A DNA stretch of 64,000 nt from SG8-38 sp041576815 (GTDB taxonomy: Bacteria > Myxococcota_A > Polyangia > Polyangiales > Houyiibacteriaceae). Where the stretch lies: the NCBI GenBank assembly GCA_041576815.1, contig JBFGKE010000016.1, forward strand, positions 1 to 64,000. The letters run 5' to 3'. Shown one piece after another: positions 8,798 through 16,509 of the stretch. Both the position numbers and the translations under genes were made by a program. The notes under the pieces were generated by a model. It was not told the DNA's origin. It saw nothing but the letters and a program-made list of their open reading frames with translations, and ran no database searches. The stretch's first letter is position 1, and every line of letters starts with the position of its first letter.

Positions 8798-8902
8798 ATG
8801 AACTACTTCCAGACAATTCGAGATGCCGCCATCTTGCTCGCTCTGCTCGTCATCCCTGCTGCTTTCCTACGTGCCAATCTACGGGATCCCTCGGACCTTT
8901 AA
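8798..8902 (+). pseudogene. mreC: N-terminal membrane-anchor segment of MreC, cut off by an in-frame TAA
   Basis: ATG at 8798 opens 34 codons, MNYFQTIRDAAILLALLVIP and onward, with one hydrophobic helix (about residues 10-24), and ends at TAA 8900-8902. The same frame continues without shift into the MreC body: the codons after TAA read WVDRVLVQVSAPVQ, which resembles the juxtamembrane part of MreC proteins. I infer one ancestral mreC gene from 8798 to 9646 with a single nonsense codon, or a base-calling error. The mreB stop is 22 bases upstream, as expected for the operon. Confidence 0.7.
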
Positions 8903-8914
8903 TGGGTTGACCGG

Positions 8915-9646
8915 GTGCTGGTCCAAGTGAGCGCCCCGGTCCAGTTCGTCGCCGCATGGGCGGCGGACACCGTGACGAGCGTCGTCGAGGACTACGTGTA
9001 TCTCGTCGACGTGAAGAGCGCCAACGACCACCTCCGCGCGGACAACGATCGCTTGCGACGAGAGATGCGAGCGATGCGGAGCGATGCCCAACGGCTGCGG
9101 GAGCTCGGGTCGTTGCTCGGGCTTCGGGAGCGCTTGGCCACGGAGACGGTGACTGCGCGCGTCATCGCGAAAGACATCTCGCCGTCGTTCAGGGTCGTGC
9201 GGCTCGCGGTCGATCGAGGCGAGCACGCAGGGGTTCGCGTGGGCATGCCCGTCGTATCCAATGAAGGCTTGGTGGGCCAGATTCAGCGCGTGTCAGGTCG
9301 GTTTGCCGACGTCTTGCTCACCGTCGATCCCCAAAGCCGCGTCGACGTGGTCGTCGGCGAAGGACGTGCGCGCGGCCGAATCGAAGGGCTCGGCGAGCGA
9401 AACCGATACCGGTGCCGCATCCAGTTCGACCGAGCAGACGACGAGGTCGCGGTGGGTGACGAGGTCTTCACTTCGGGCCTGGGAAAGAAGTTCCCTGCGT
9501 CGATTCTGATTGGCTACGTCAGCAAGATCGGCGACCAGGAGTTCGGCCTTCATCAAGAAGGCGAGGTCACCCCGTCCGTCGACTTCACGAGGCTCGAAGA
9601 GGTCTTGATCCTGACCTCCGGCCCGAAAGAAACGGATGCCCTCTAG
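8915..9646 (+). CDS. mreC: Rod-shape-determining protein MreC, periplasmic part (anchor separated by a stop codon)
   Basis: MreC normally has one N-terminal membrane helix, a coiled coil and two periplasmic beta-barrels, and links MreB to the penicillin-binding protein. From a GTG at 8915 this frame gives 243 residues: coiled coil (about 30-70, SANDHLRADNDRLRREMRAM), then the beta-barrel region (VRLAVDRGEHAGVRVGMPVV, YVSKIGDQEFG). It lacks the anchor, which lies in the same frame upstream of a TAA at 8900-8902. If the stop is real, the product would stay in the cytoplasm unless the stop is read through. A sequencing error is at least as likely. The GTG start has no good ribosome site. Confidence 0.85.
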   Translation: MLVQVSAPVQFVAAWAADTVTSVVEDYVYLVDVKSANDHLRADNDRLRREMRAMRSDAQRLRELGSLLGLRERLATETVTARVIAKDISPSFRVVRLAVDRGEHAGVRVGMPVVSNEGLVGQIQRVSGRFADVLLTVDPQSRVDVVVGEGRARGRIEGLGERNRYRCRIQFDRADDEVAVGDEVFTSGLGKKFPASILIGYVSKIGDQEFGLHQEGEVTPSVDFTRLEEVLILTSGPKETDAL

Positions 9647-9666
9647 GATTGCGTAGGCTCGCGGTC

Positions 9667-10182
9667 ATGCACGGCGCAAGAGGCAGCATCTACATCGTCC
9701 TAGTCGTTTTCGCGATGCTGCTCGTTCAATCCGTGTTCACGCGTGTTTTCGCGCCGTATCCCTTTACTCCCTACCTGGGGCTCCCGGTCGTCTTCGCGCT
9801 CGGCACGGCTCCGGGGGTCCGCGTGCTTCGGGGTGCGGCGACCGCCTTTGCAACGGGCTACCTCTACGATCTCTTCACCGGCAATCCACTCGGTATTCAC
9901 ACGCTGGTATTCGTCGTCGGCTACCTCGCCGCCTGGCTGGTCGGCCGTCTCGTTTCGTTTCGGGGGGTTCCGTTCGAGATGGTGCTGTCGTTCATGCTGA
10001 CCGTGCTCCTCGGGGGTTTGCTCGAGATGATTCGTGGCTTCACGCCCGGGGGTATGTCCTGGGGCGGTTCAACGCTGGCGATTTCGCTGCTGGCGTCGTC
10101 GCTTGCGACGGCCGTGGTGGCGCCCATCCTCTTTGCCATGGTCCGCTGGCTCGACCCAGCTTCGGAGCGCGCGCCGACATGA
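9667..10182 (+). CDS. mreD: Rod-shape-determining membrane protein MreD
   Basis: About 171 residues with four to five hydrophobic helices (IYIVLVVFAMLLVQSVF, YLGLPVVFALG, TLVFVVGYLAAWLVG, VLSFMLTVLLGGLLEM, LLASSLATAVVAPILF). Position between mreC and mrdA and the conserved GYLYDLFTGNPLGIH pattern fit MreD, an inner-membrane part of the elongation complex. The ATG at 9667 is preferred; a TTG at 9649, 3 bases after mreC, is an alternative. The stop overlaps the mrdA start as ATGA. Confidence 0.93.
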   Translation: MHGARGSIYIVLVVFAMLLVQSVFTRVFAPYPFTPYLGLPVVFALGTAPGVRVLRGAATAFATGYLYDLFTGNPLGIHTLVFVVGYLAAWLVGRLVSFRGVPFEMVLSFMLTVLLGGLLEMIRGFTPGGMSWGGSTLAISLLASSLATAVVAPILFAMVRWLDPASERAPT

Positions 10183-12041
10183 TCACGCTTTCGCAACGCC
10201 GGGAGGTTGGGGAGTTCCGGAAGCGGTACCGCTGGATGGGGCTCTTCGTCATCTTGGTGTTTCTGGGGTTGATCGTCCGTGTCGCACAGGTGCAGCTGTT
10301 TCAGCGCGATCGGTGGTCGGGGATCGCGCAGCAGAACATCACCAAGACCCTCGAGCTTCCGGCCACGCGCGGTGTCATCCGCGACGTTGCCGGCCGCGTC
10401 GTTGCCTCGAACCGTCCTTCATACGACGTTCGCGCGATTCCCCGATTGCTCGAACCCGAGGACGTCGACCGAGTGGCATCGTTGATGGGATTGAGCAGCC
10501 CTGATCGCAACGCGCTCCGCGCACGTATGAACGAGCTCTCGGCGGGCCGCCGCACCCAGCAGCTCGAGCTCTACAGCGACATCGATCGCGAGCAGCTCGC
10601 CGCGTTGGAAACGCACATGGCGGAGCTCCCTGCGCTCGAAATCGTCACCGTGCCGCTCCGCGACTACCCGTATTCCACCTTGGGCGCCCATCTGATCGGG
10701 TATCTCAACGAGGTCAACCAAGAGGACCTCGAGCGCTCCGGTGGGGACAGCGCGTATCGGCCCGGCGATCGCATCGGGCGAAGCGGGCTCGAAAAGCGCT
10801 ACGAGGCCCTGCTTCGGGGCTCCCGCGGATTTCGACGGGTCGTGGTCGATGCGCGCGGGCGCGCGCTCGAAGGCACGCGGCCAGACTCGCTTCAGGTCGA
10901 GATGCTCAAGAAACCGATTCCCGGCCACGACATTCAGCTCACGATCGACATGGAGCTGATGCAGGCCTTCGACCGGGCCTTTGCCCAGCACCCATCGGGC
11001 GCAGCCGTCGTCGTCGACATTCACACCGGCGCGATCCGCGCGCTCTACTCGAAGCCCGTCTACGACCCGAATGAAATGAGCAGCGGTCTCAGCACCAAAC
11101 GCTACGCCGAGCTGACCTCCGATCCATTTCGCCCCCTGATCGACAAGACGATGTACGAGACGTACTTCCCGGGATCGACCTTCAAGGTCGTCACGGCGCT
11201 AGCCGCCCTGCAAGACGCGGTCGTCGACCCGATGCAACGCGTGGAGTGTCTCAAGTTCATGAAGATCGGCCGCCAGAAGTTCCGGTGCAACAAGCGTCAC
11301 GATTGGGTGGACCTCTACGAGGCGGTCGTACAGTCCTGCAACGTGTATTTCTGGGAGCTCGCCGAGGAGGTGGGCCTGGAGCGCATCAACCGGTACGCGC
11401 GTGCGTTTGGCTTCGCCGCGCGAACGGGCATCGGTGTCAACAGCGAGGCGGAGGGGTTTTTGGCGACGCGTGAATGGTACGAGGAGCACTACGGTAGATT
11501 TCGGATCGGCTACACCCTCAATACCGCCATCGGTCAGGGCAACACCCGGGTCACCGTGCTTCAGCTCGCCATGGCCTACGCTGCAATCGCGAACGGCGGC
11601 ACCCTGTACACGCCGGAAGTCGTCCAAAACGTGAGGGCGCCGGACGGGTCCCTTTCCGAAACGTTCCAGCCACGCGTCGCGCGGCAGTTGGACATCGAGC
11701 CGCAGCACCTCGAGCTGATGCGAAGGGCGCTCGTGGACGTCGTACACGACGAGGCCGGCACTGCGCACGACGCTCGAAACGAAGACGGCGTCCGCGTCGC
11801 AGGCAAGACGGGGACTGCGCAGGTGGTTGGGCGAAAGGGCCGCTCCGAGGATTCGGCGAGCGCGTGGTATCTCGACCGGTCGCACGGTTGGTTTGCCGGG
11901 TTTGCGCCGGCCGACGAGCCACAGGTGGCATTTGCCGTACTGGTGGAGCACGGTGGATCAGGCGGCACGAGCGCGGCGCCCATTGCCACCGCGGTCATGC
12001 AGACACACTTGGGCAAAGAAACCGACCAGGAGACCGAGTAG
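10179..12041 (+). CDS. mrdA: Penicillin-binding protein 2, elongation transpeptidase
   Basis: A 620-residue class B penicillin-binding protein that cross-links peptidoglycan during cell elongation. There is one membrane helix at about 20-38, the dimerisation domain (RGVIRDVAGRVVASN, 64-78), and the three active-site motifs: Ser333 in PGSTFK, SCN at 386-388, and KTG at 542-544 in GKTGTAQ. Size and order are normal for MrdA/PBP2. Translation is probably coupled to mreD (4-base overlap) and the gene is followed 3 bases later by rodA, its glycosyltransferase partner. Confidence 0.97.
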   Translation: MITLSQRREVGEFRKRYRWMGLFVILVFLGLIVRVAQVQLFQRDRWSGIAQQNITKTLELPATRGVIRDVAGRVVASNRPSYDVRAIPRLLEPEDVDRVASLMGLSSPDRNALRARMNELSAGRRTQQLELYSDIDREQLAALETHMAELPALEIVTVPLRDYPYSTLGAHLIGYLNEVNQEDLERSGGDSAYRPGDRIGRSGLEKRYEALLRGSRGFRRVVVDARGRALEGTRPDSLQVEMLKKPIPGHDIQLTIDMELMQAFDRAFAQHPSGAAVVVDIHTGAIRALYSKPVYDPNEMSSGLSTKRYAELTSDPFRPLIDKTMYETYFPGSTFKVVTALAALQDAVVDPMQRVECLKFMKIGRQKFRCNKRHDWVDLYEAVVQSCNVYFWELAEEVGLERINRYARAFGFAARTGIGVNSEAEGFLATREWYEEHYGRFRIGYTLNTAIGQGNTRVTVLQLAMAYAAIANGGTLYTPEVVQNVRAPDGSLSETFQPRVARQLDIEPQHLELMRRALVDVVHDEAGTAHDARNEDGVRVAGKTGTAQVVGRKGRSEDSASAWYLDRSHGWFAGFAPADEPQVAFAVLVEHGGSGGTSAAPIATAVMQTHLGKETDQETE

Positions 12042-12044
12042 CCA

Positions 12045-13154
12045 ATGGCGATCGGGAGAACGATTCGAGACGACTTCGATTGGCCGCTTTTCATCGCGGT
12101 ATCGACCATCGCGTTGTTCGGGGTTCTGAATCTCTATAGCGCGACCGATGCCGGAGCGACGTCGGATGCGCATGTCCAGCAGCTCTACTGGCTGACTTTG
12201 GGTTTCGGCGTGGCCGCCCTCACTGCCGCGATCGACTACCGTCATTTCGAACGGTACGGCTGGGTGATCTACGGTGCGTGCGTTCTCGCGCTAGTGCTCG
12301 TGTTCGTGCTCGGAAAGAGCGTACGCGGCTCCACGCGTTGGATCGCGCTCGGGGGGTTCTCGCTTCAGCCGAGCGAGCTCATGAAGATCGGCCTGATCAT
12401 CGCCCTCGCGAAATACCTCCACCACGACACGAAAACCGGCGGTCGAACCCTCGGGGATCTCGTGATTCCAGGGCTCATTCTCGCGCTGCCGATGGCGCTC
12501 GTCTTGATGCAGCCCGATCTCGGCACCGCGATGGTGCTGGCATTCATCTTTGCGAGCGTCATGCTCTTGACCAGACTCAAGCTGCGGTCCGTCGTGACCC
12601 TGGTTGCCACGTTCGTCGTCGCGGCCCCAGTCACGTGGTTCTATTTGCTCAAGGACTATCAGAAAGAGCGCATCACCGCGTTTTGGAGCCGGCTCGGCGG
12701 AACGCAGACCGATCTCCTCGACTCCGGATGGCACACGCACCAGTCGCTCGTGGCGATCGGAAGCGGCGGGCTCACGGGCAAGGGCTTCACGCAGGGCACC
12801 CAAACTCGCTTTCGATTTCTGCCCGACCAGCACACCGATTTTCCGTTCCCCGTTTGGGCGGAGGAGCACGGGTTCCTCGGGGCGGTGCTCCTGATCGGCC
12901 TATACTTGTTCCTGATCCTCTGGTCGCTGCGAATCGCGTCTCAAGCTCGTGACCGATTCGGGGCCGTGGTGGCCGTCGGGGTGGGTGCGATGCTCTTTTG
13001 GCAGACGGTGGTCAACCTAGGGATGGTTTCGGGGCTCTTGCCGGTGGTCGGAATGACGCTTCCGCTGTTCTCGTACGGCGGATCGAGCTTACTCTCGACG
13101 ATGTTGGGTGTCGGTCTCTTGATGAACGTGTCGATGCGGAGGTTTTCACATTGA
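12045..13154 (+). CDS. rodA: RodA peptidoglycan glycosyltransferase (SEDS family)
   Basis: A 369-residue multi-pass membrane protein of the SEDS family, which polymerises lipid II with PBP2. Characteristic stretches are STRWIALGGFSLQPSELMKI, the segment LMQPDLGTAMV and the C-terminal LPLFSYGGSSLLSTMLGVGL. About ten hydrophobic helices are visible. It follows mrdA directly and its stop overlaps the TTG start of the nitrilase-family gene, so all six genes may form one transcript. Confidence 0.97.
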   Translation: MAIGRTIRDDFDWPLFIAVSTIALFGVLNLYSATDAGATSDAHVQQLYWLTLGFGVAALTAAIDYRHFERYGWVIYGACVLALVLVFVLGKSVRGSTRWIALGGFSLQPSELMKIGLIIALAKYLHHDTKTGGRTLGDLVIPGLILALPMALVLMQPDLGTAMVLAFIFASVMLLTRLKLRSVVTLVATFVVAAPVTWFYLLKDYQKERITAFWSRLGGTQTDLLDSGWHTHQSLVAIGSGGLTGKGFTQGTQTRFRFLPDQHTDFPFPVWAEEHGFLGAVLLIGLYLFLILWSLRIASQARDRFGAVVAVGVGAMLFWQTVVNLGMVSGLLPVVGMTLPLFSYGGSSLLSTMLGVGLLMNVSMRRFSH

Positions 13155-13975
13155 GCGATTCCAAACCGGTGATGGCGGGCGTGATCCAGATGACCTCGAC
13201 GGCGGATGTCGATGCGAACTTGGACACCGTGCATCGACTGGTCCGTGACGCTGCAATGCGTGGCGCCGAGGTGGTCGTCGTGCCCGAGTGCTTTGCCTAT
13301 CTCGGTCCCGAAAAGGGCAAGGCGAGCGTTGCGGAAGCGATCGATGGCGGCGGGCCGATCCTCGAACGTTGCCGAGATGCCGCCATCGATGCCGGGATCG
13401 ACGTGGTGTACGGCGGTTTTTGGGAGAAGAGCGACGTGCCCGGCAAGGTGCACAACGCCTGCATCTACATGCGCTCCGACGGCTCGATCGACTCGGTGTA
13501 TCGGAAGATCCACCTGTTCGACGTCGACCTGCCCGACGGCACGACCCTTCTCGAATCCGAGACCGTCGACCCCGGCGCCGAGCCCGTCGTCGCGACGGCT
13601 CCGTTTGGAACGCTTGGGTTGAGCGTTTGTTACGACCTCAGGTTCCCGGAGCTCTACCGGCGGCTCGTCGATGCCGGTGCAATCGCGCTTGCGGTGCCGG
13701 CCGCGTTCACGCTCACCACCGGCAAGGACCATTGGCACGTCCTTCTGCGAGCGCGGGCGATCGAGCAGCAGTGCTACGTCCTCGCCGCGGCGCAGACGGG
13801 GCACCACTATGGCAAGCGGTGGTCGTATGGTCACGCCTTGATTTCGGATCCGTGGGGCACCGTGATTGCCGAATGCGGGGAAGGCGAGGGCGTCGCGGTG
13901 GCGGCGATCGATCCGGCCTATGTCGAACGGGTTCGCCGCTCCGTTCCGAGCCTCGAACATCGGCGGCTTCGGTGA
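13151..13975 (+). CDS. Nitrilase-superfamily carbon-nitrogen hydrolase (Nit1/Nit2-like)
   Basis: A 274-residue cytoplasmic amidase. The catalytic triad is visible: Glu46 (VVVVPECFAYLG), Lys119 (VYRKIHLFDVD) and Cys160 (LGLSVCYDLRFPELY). The pattern best fits the Nit branch that removes deaminated glutathione, but omega-amidase activity is possible. The TTG at 13151 overlaps the rodA stop and follows GCGGAGG; an ATG at 13172 (MAGVIQMTST) is the alternative. No functional tie to cell elongation is evident beyond the operon position. Confidence 0.9.
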   Translation: MSDSKPVMAGVIQMTSTADVDANLDTVHRLVRDAAMRGAEVVVVPECFAYLGPEKGKASVAEAIDGGGPILERCRDAAIDAGIDVVYGGFWEKSDVPGKVHNACIYMRSDGSIDSVYRKIHLFDVDLPDGTTLLESETVDPGAEPVVATAPFGTLGLSVCYDLRFPELYRRLVDAGAIALAVPAAFTLTTGKDHWHVLLRARAIEQQCYVLAAAQTGHHYGKRWSYGHALISDPWGTVIAECGEGEGVAVAAIDPAYVERVRRSVPSLEHRRLR

Positions 13976-13994
13976 GTCGACGCGGGGACGGCGA

Positions 13995-14831
13995 TTACCT
14001 CGGAAACCACGGAATGAGCCGGCTCGTCGTGCGCTGGTACTCGGCGTAGGCCGGGTATTTTCTCGCGGAGATTCTCTCGGTGAGGCCCGTCGAGCCCTGA
14101 AAAAGCATGGTGAGGAGCGCGGCGCCGGCAATTGTCCAGTTGAGCCATCCTGCGCCCGCGGCGATCGAGAACAGGTAGTACGTCCACCACATCGCTTGCT
14201 CGCAGAAGAAATTCGGGTGACGCGAATAGCGGAACAGCCCCGTCGTGATGAAGCCCTTGTCGGGCGTCTCACCACGCGCGATCGCCGCGTGCTTCTCGTT
14301 TTGGAAGGCCCACTGCTGCTCGTCGGCAATCGTCTCGCCGATCAGCAGGACGATGAACGCGATTGCGGCGACGTAGTCGAGCCAGTTGAGCGGTGCACCC
14401 AGGTGCTGATAGGCAGCGTAGGAAGGAACGACGAGAAAGAGCAGCAGGAAGTTTTGAAACGGCGCCAAGAACGTCGCGTTCAGCACCTGAAACCACATCG
14501 GTCCGATCTTCCCTTGGATCTCTTCCCATCGATAGTCCTCGCCACCAGGCTTGTAGCCTCCTTTGCGTGCGAAGTTGTAGGTGAGCCGAACGCCCCAAAG
14601 CACGGTGAGCGCCGCCATGAGGTTCAGCCGGGCATCGCCGAAGCCGGCGTATCCCGCGAAGTGCACCGCAAAGAGCGGCGGGGTGATCGACCAGAGCCGA
14701 TCCACCCACGAATACTCTTTCGTGATCAGCGACAGCACCCAGCAGAGAAGCGCAAAGCCCCCCGCACCCCAAAGCGCGCTCACGAACGGATCGGTCGTCT
14801 CGTACAAGTCGAAAAGCCCACTCATCATCAC
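13995..14831 (-). CDS. DUF1295 / steroid 5-alpha-reductase-like membrane protein
   Basis: A 278-residue integral membrane protein with about six hydrophobic helices. The C-terminal region carries the family signature of DUF1295 and isoprenylcysteine-methyltransferase-like folds: TTGLFRYSRHPNFFCEQAMW, followed by a conserved Y near the end (ARKYPAYAEYQRTTSRLIPW). These proteins are predicted NADPH-dependent reductases of lipids or sterols, but the activity is not established. It converges with the nitrilase gene and is separated from the upstream lyase gene by a pair of palindromes. Confidence 0.88.
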   Translation of the reverse strand: MMMSGLFDLYETTDPFVSALWGAGGFALLCWVLSLITKEYSWVDRLWSITPPLFAVHFAGYAGFGDARLNLMAALTVLWGVRLTYNFARKGGYKPGGEDYRWEEIQGKIGPMWFQVLNATFLAPFQNFLLLFLVVPSYAAYQHLGAPLNWLDYVAAIAFIVLLIGETIADEQQWAFQNEKHAAIARGETPDKGFITTGLFRYSRHPNFFCEQAMWWTYYLFSIAAGAGWLNWTIAGAALLTMLFQGSTGLTERISARKYPAYAEYQRTTSRLIPWFPR

Positions 14832-14867
14832 CTCTCCTCGGGCCGCCGCACGCTACCGCAAGCTGGG

Positions 14868-14953
14868 AAAAGGGGACAGTCCCCTTTTTGTGGAAGGCTT
14901 GGAGCTTTTCGCGGGCGCGGGATGACTGCAGGCGGGGAAGGGGACAGTCCCCT
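14868..14953. repeat. Two GGGGACAGTCCCC palindromes, REP-like pair
   Basis: The 15-mer AGGGGACAGTCCCCT occurs at 14871-14885 and again at 14939-14953, 68 bases apart. The first copy is flanked by A and T runs (AAAAGGGGACAGTCCCCTTT), giving a 9-bp stem with a CAG loop and a T tract on either strand. The second copy reaches into the stop codon of the lyase gene. The pair lies between two minus-strand genes. It resembles intergenic repetitive palindromes mobilised by REP-associated transposases, and the first copy could terminate transcription. No transposase is in the window. Confidence 0.7.
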
Positions 14954-16460
14954 AAACTTCGTACAAGACGTCTAGGTAGCGTTCTAGGAGGTCGGTGACG
15001 ACGCCTTGGACGGGGAGCGTGTTGGCCATGCCGTAGACCGGGGCCATGCCCCCCTTTTCTCGTGGGTTTTCTTTGGTGTGCTGAACGGCGGCGCGTAGAT
15101 CGTCGAGGAAACGGTCGGCGATGCCCTCTTGCGTATGCCTGAGCGTGACCGCGATGTGCACTGCCGGCGGCTTGTGCAGTCCGTTGAGATTCCAGCGGCG
15201 CTTCGTCATGAAGTCCATGATTCGGTAGATGTCCAGCTCGTCCGAGCCGAAGGCGATGACCCAAAGCGGGTCGCCGAGCACGCGCAGCTCCGGGATTGCA
15301 CGGATGCCGTCTCGAATCCTAGCGCCGGTTTCCAAGATCCGCCGGCTGGCGTCGAGATAGCCGCTTTGGCCCATCGACATCATGGCCGCCCAGCACGCAG
15401 CGCTGAGCGCACCGGGCCGGCTCCCCGCAAACGTCGGCGAGAAATAGAGGCCCCCCGGCCAGTCCGCGACTTTGTAGTACTGATAGTGGCGAAGGTCGTG
15501 ATTGCGATAGAGCACCACGCTCGTGCCCTTCGCGGCGTAACCGTATTTGTGCGTGTCCGCCGACATCGAGGTCACCCCCGGCAGCCGAAAATCGAACGGC
15601 TCGACGCCGTAGCCGAGCTTCGCCGCCCAAGGCAGGACGAACCCGCCGAGGCACGCATCGGTGTGAAACCCGATGCCCCGTTCCCGGGCAAGCTCCGAAA
15701 GCTCCTCGATCGGGTCGATGACGCCGTGCGGAAACGACACGGCGGAGCCGACGACGCAAATCGTGTGCCGGTTGATCGCCTTTTTGGTGGCCGCGACGTC
15801 GGCGCGATAGTCCGGCCCCACCGGCACCTTCACCAGCTCGATTCCGAAGTATTGTGCGGACTTGTCGAATGCTGCATGCGCCGTGGTCGGCACGACGAGC
15901 TCCGGAGCGGTGATCCCTTTTTCGTCGCGCGCCCGGTCCCTGTAGCTCCGCATCGCCAGCATGATGCTCTCGGTTCCACCGCTCGAAACCGCGCCGCACA
16001 CCTGGGCATCCTGTGCCCACTGCGCGCCGAGCATGTTTGCCGTCATCGAGACGATTTCCGCTTCGTATTTCGCGATGCTCGGCCAAAGGTCGGAGTGAAG
16101 GGGGTTGGTCTGCGACGTGATCGCATAGGCCTCGTTGAGAAAAGCAATGTGCTCGGGGTCACCGTGGTACACCGCGCCCGATACGAAGCCGTCCCGCCAG
16201 CGCGCCTCCTCGCGGCTGTCGAGGTCGCGAATCTGCGCCAGGACTTCTTGCCGCGGGATCCCCTGTTCGGGCAGCGTCCCATGGCTTTCGACCTCGCCCG
16301 CGTACGGCTTCGCCGCCTTGCGGAGCTCTTGCATGATGGGCGCGTACTCCGCCTCGAGCCTGTTCTTGACGATCGGAAGACGCTTTGCGTACTTGTAGAT
16401 GCGCGCAACGATGGGCTCGAGAGGGCCGAGCTTCAGGTTCGCCAAATCCTTGATGTCCAT
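14952..16460 (-). CDS. Sphingosine-1-phosphate-lyase-like PLP-dependent decarboxylase/lyase
   Basis: A 502-residue type I fold PLP enzyme. The Schiff-base lysine is Lys305 in SADTHKYGYAAKGTSVV, which is diagnostic for sphingosine-1-phosphate lyase and glutamate-decarboxylase-like enzymes. HTDACLGGFV holds the PLP-ring aspartate, and VSSGGTESIMLAM is the phosphate-binding region. The overall pattern (WPSIAKYEAEIVSMTANML, AAKGTSVVLYRNHDLRHYQY) fits the S1P-lyase branch, so cleavage of phosphorylated sphingoid bases is a fair inference; some myxobacteria make sphingolipids. There is no N-terminal membrane helix, as in other bacterial homologues. Confidence 0.88.
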   Translation of the reverse strand: MDIKDLANLKLGPLEPIVARIYKYAKRLPIVKNRLEAEYAPIMQELRKAAKPYAGEVESHGTLPEQGIPRQEVLAQIRDLDSREEARWRDGFVSGAVYHGDPEHIAFLNEAYAITSQTNPLHSDLWPSIAKYEAEIVSMTANMLGAQWAQDAQVCGAVSSGGTESIMLAMRSYRDRARDEKGITAPELVVPTTAHAAFDKSAQYFGIELVKVPVGPDYRADVAATKKAINRHTICVVGSAVSFPHGVIDPIEELSELARERGIGFHTDACLGGFVLPWAAKLGYGVEPFDFRLPGVTSMSADTHKYGYAAKGTSVVLYRNHDLRHYQYYKVADWPGGLYFSPTFAGSRPGALSAACWAAMMSMGQSGYLDASRRILETGARIRDGIRAIPELRVLGDPLWVIAFGSDELDIYRIMDFMTKRRWNLNGLHKPPAVHIAVTLRHTQEGIADRFLDDLRAAVQHTKENPREKGGMAPVYGMANTLPVQGVVTDLLERYLDVLYEV

Positions 16461-16509
16461 CTGCTTTGCCTACTACTGGTGCTCGCGATCGGCCAACCTC
16501 CGCGCCGGG

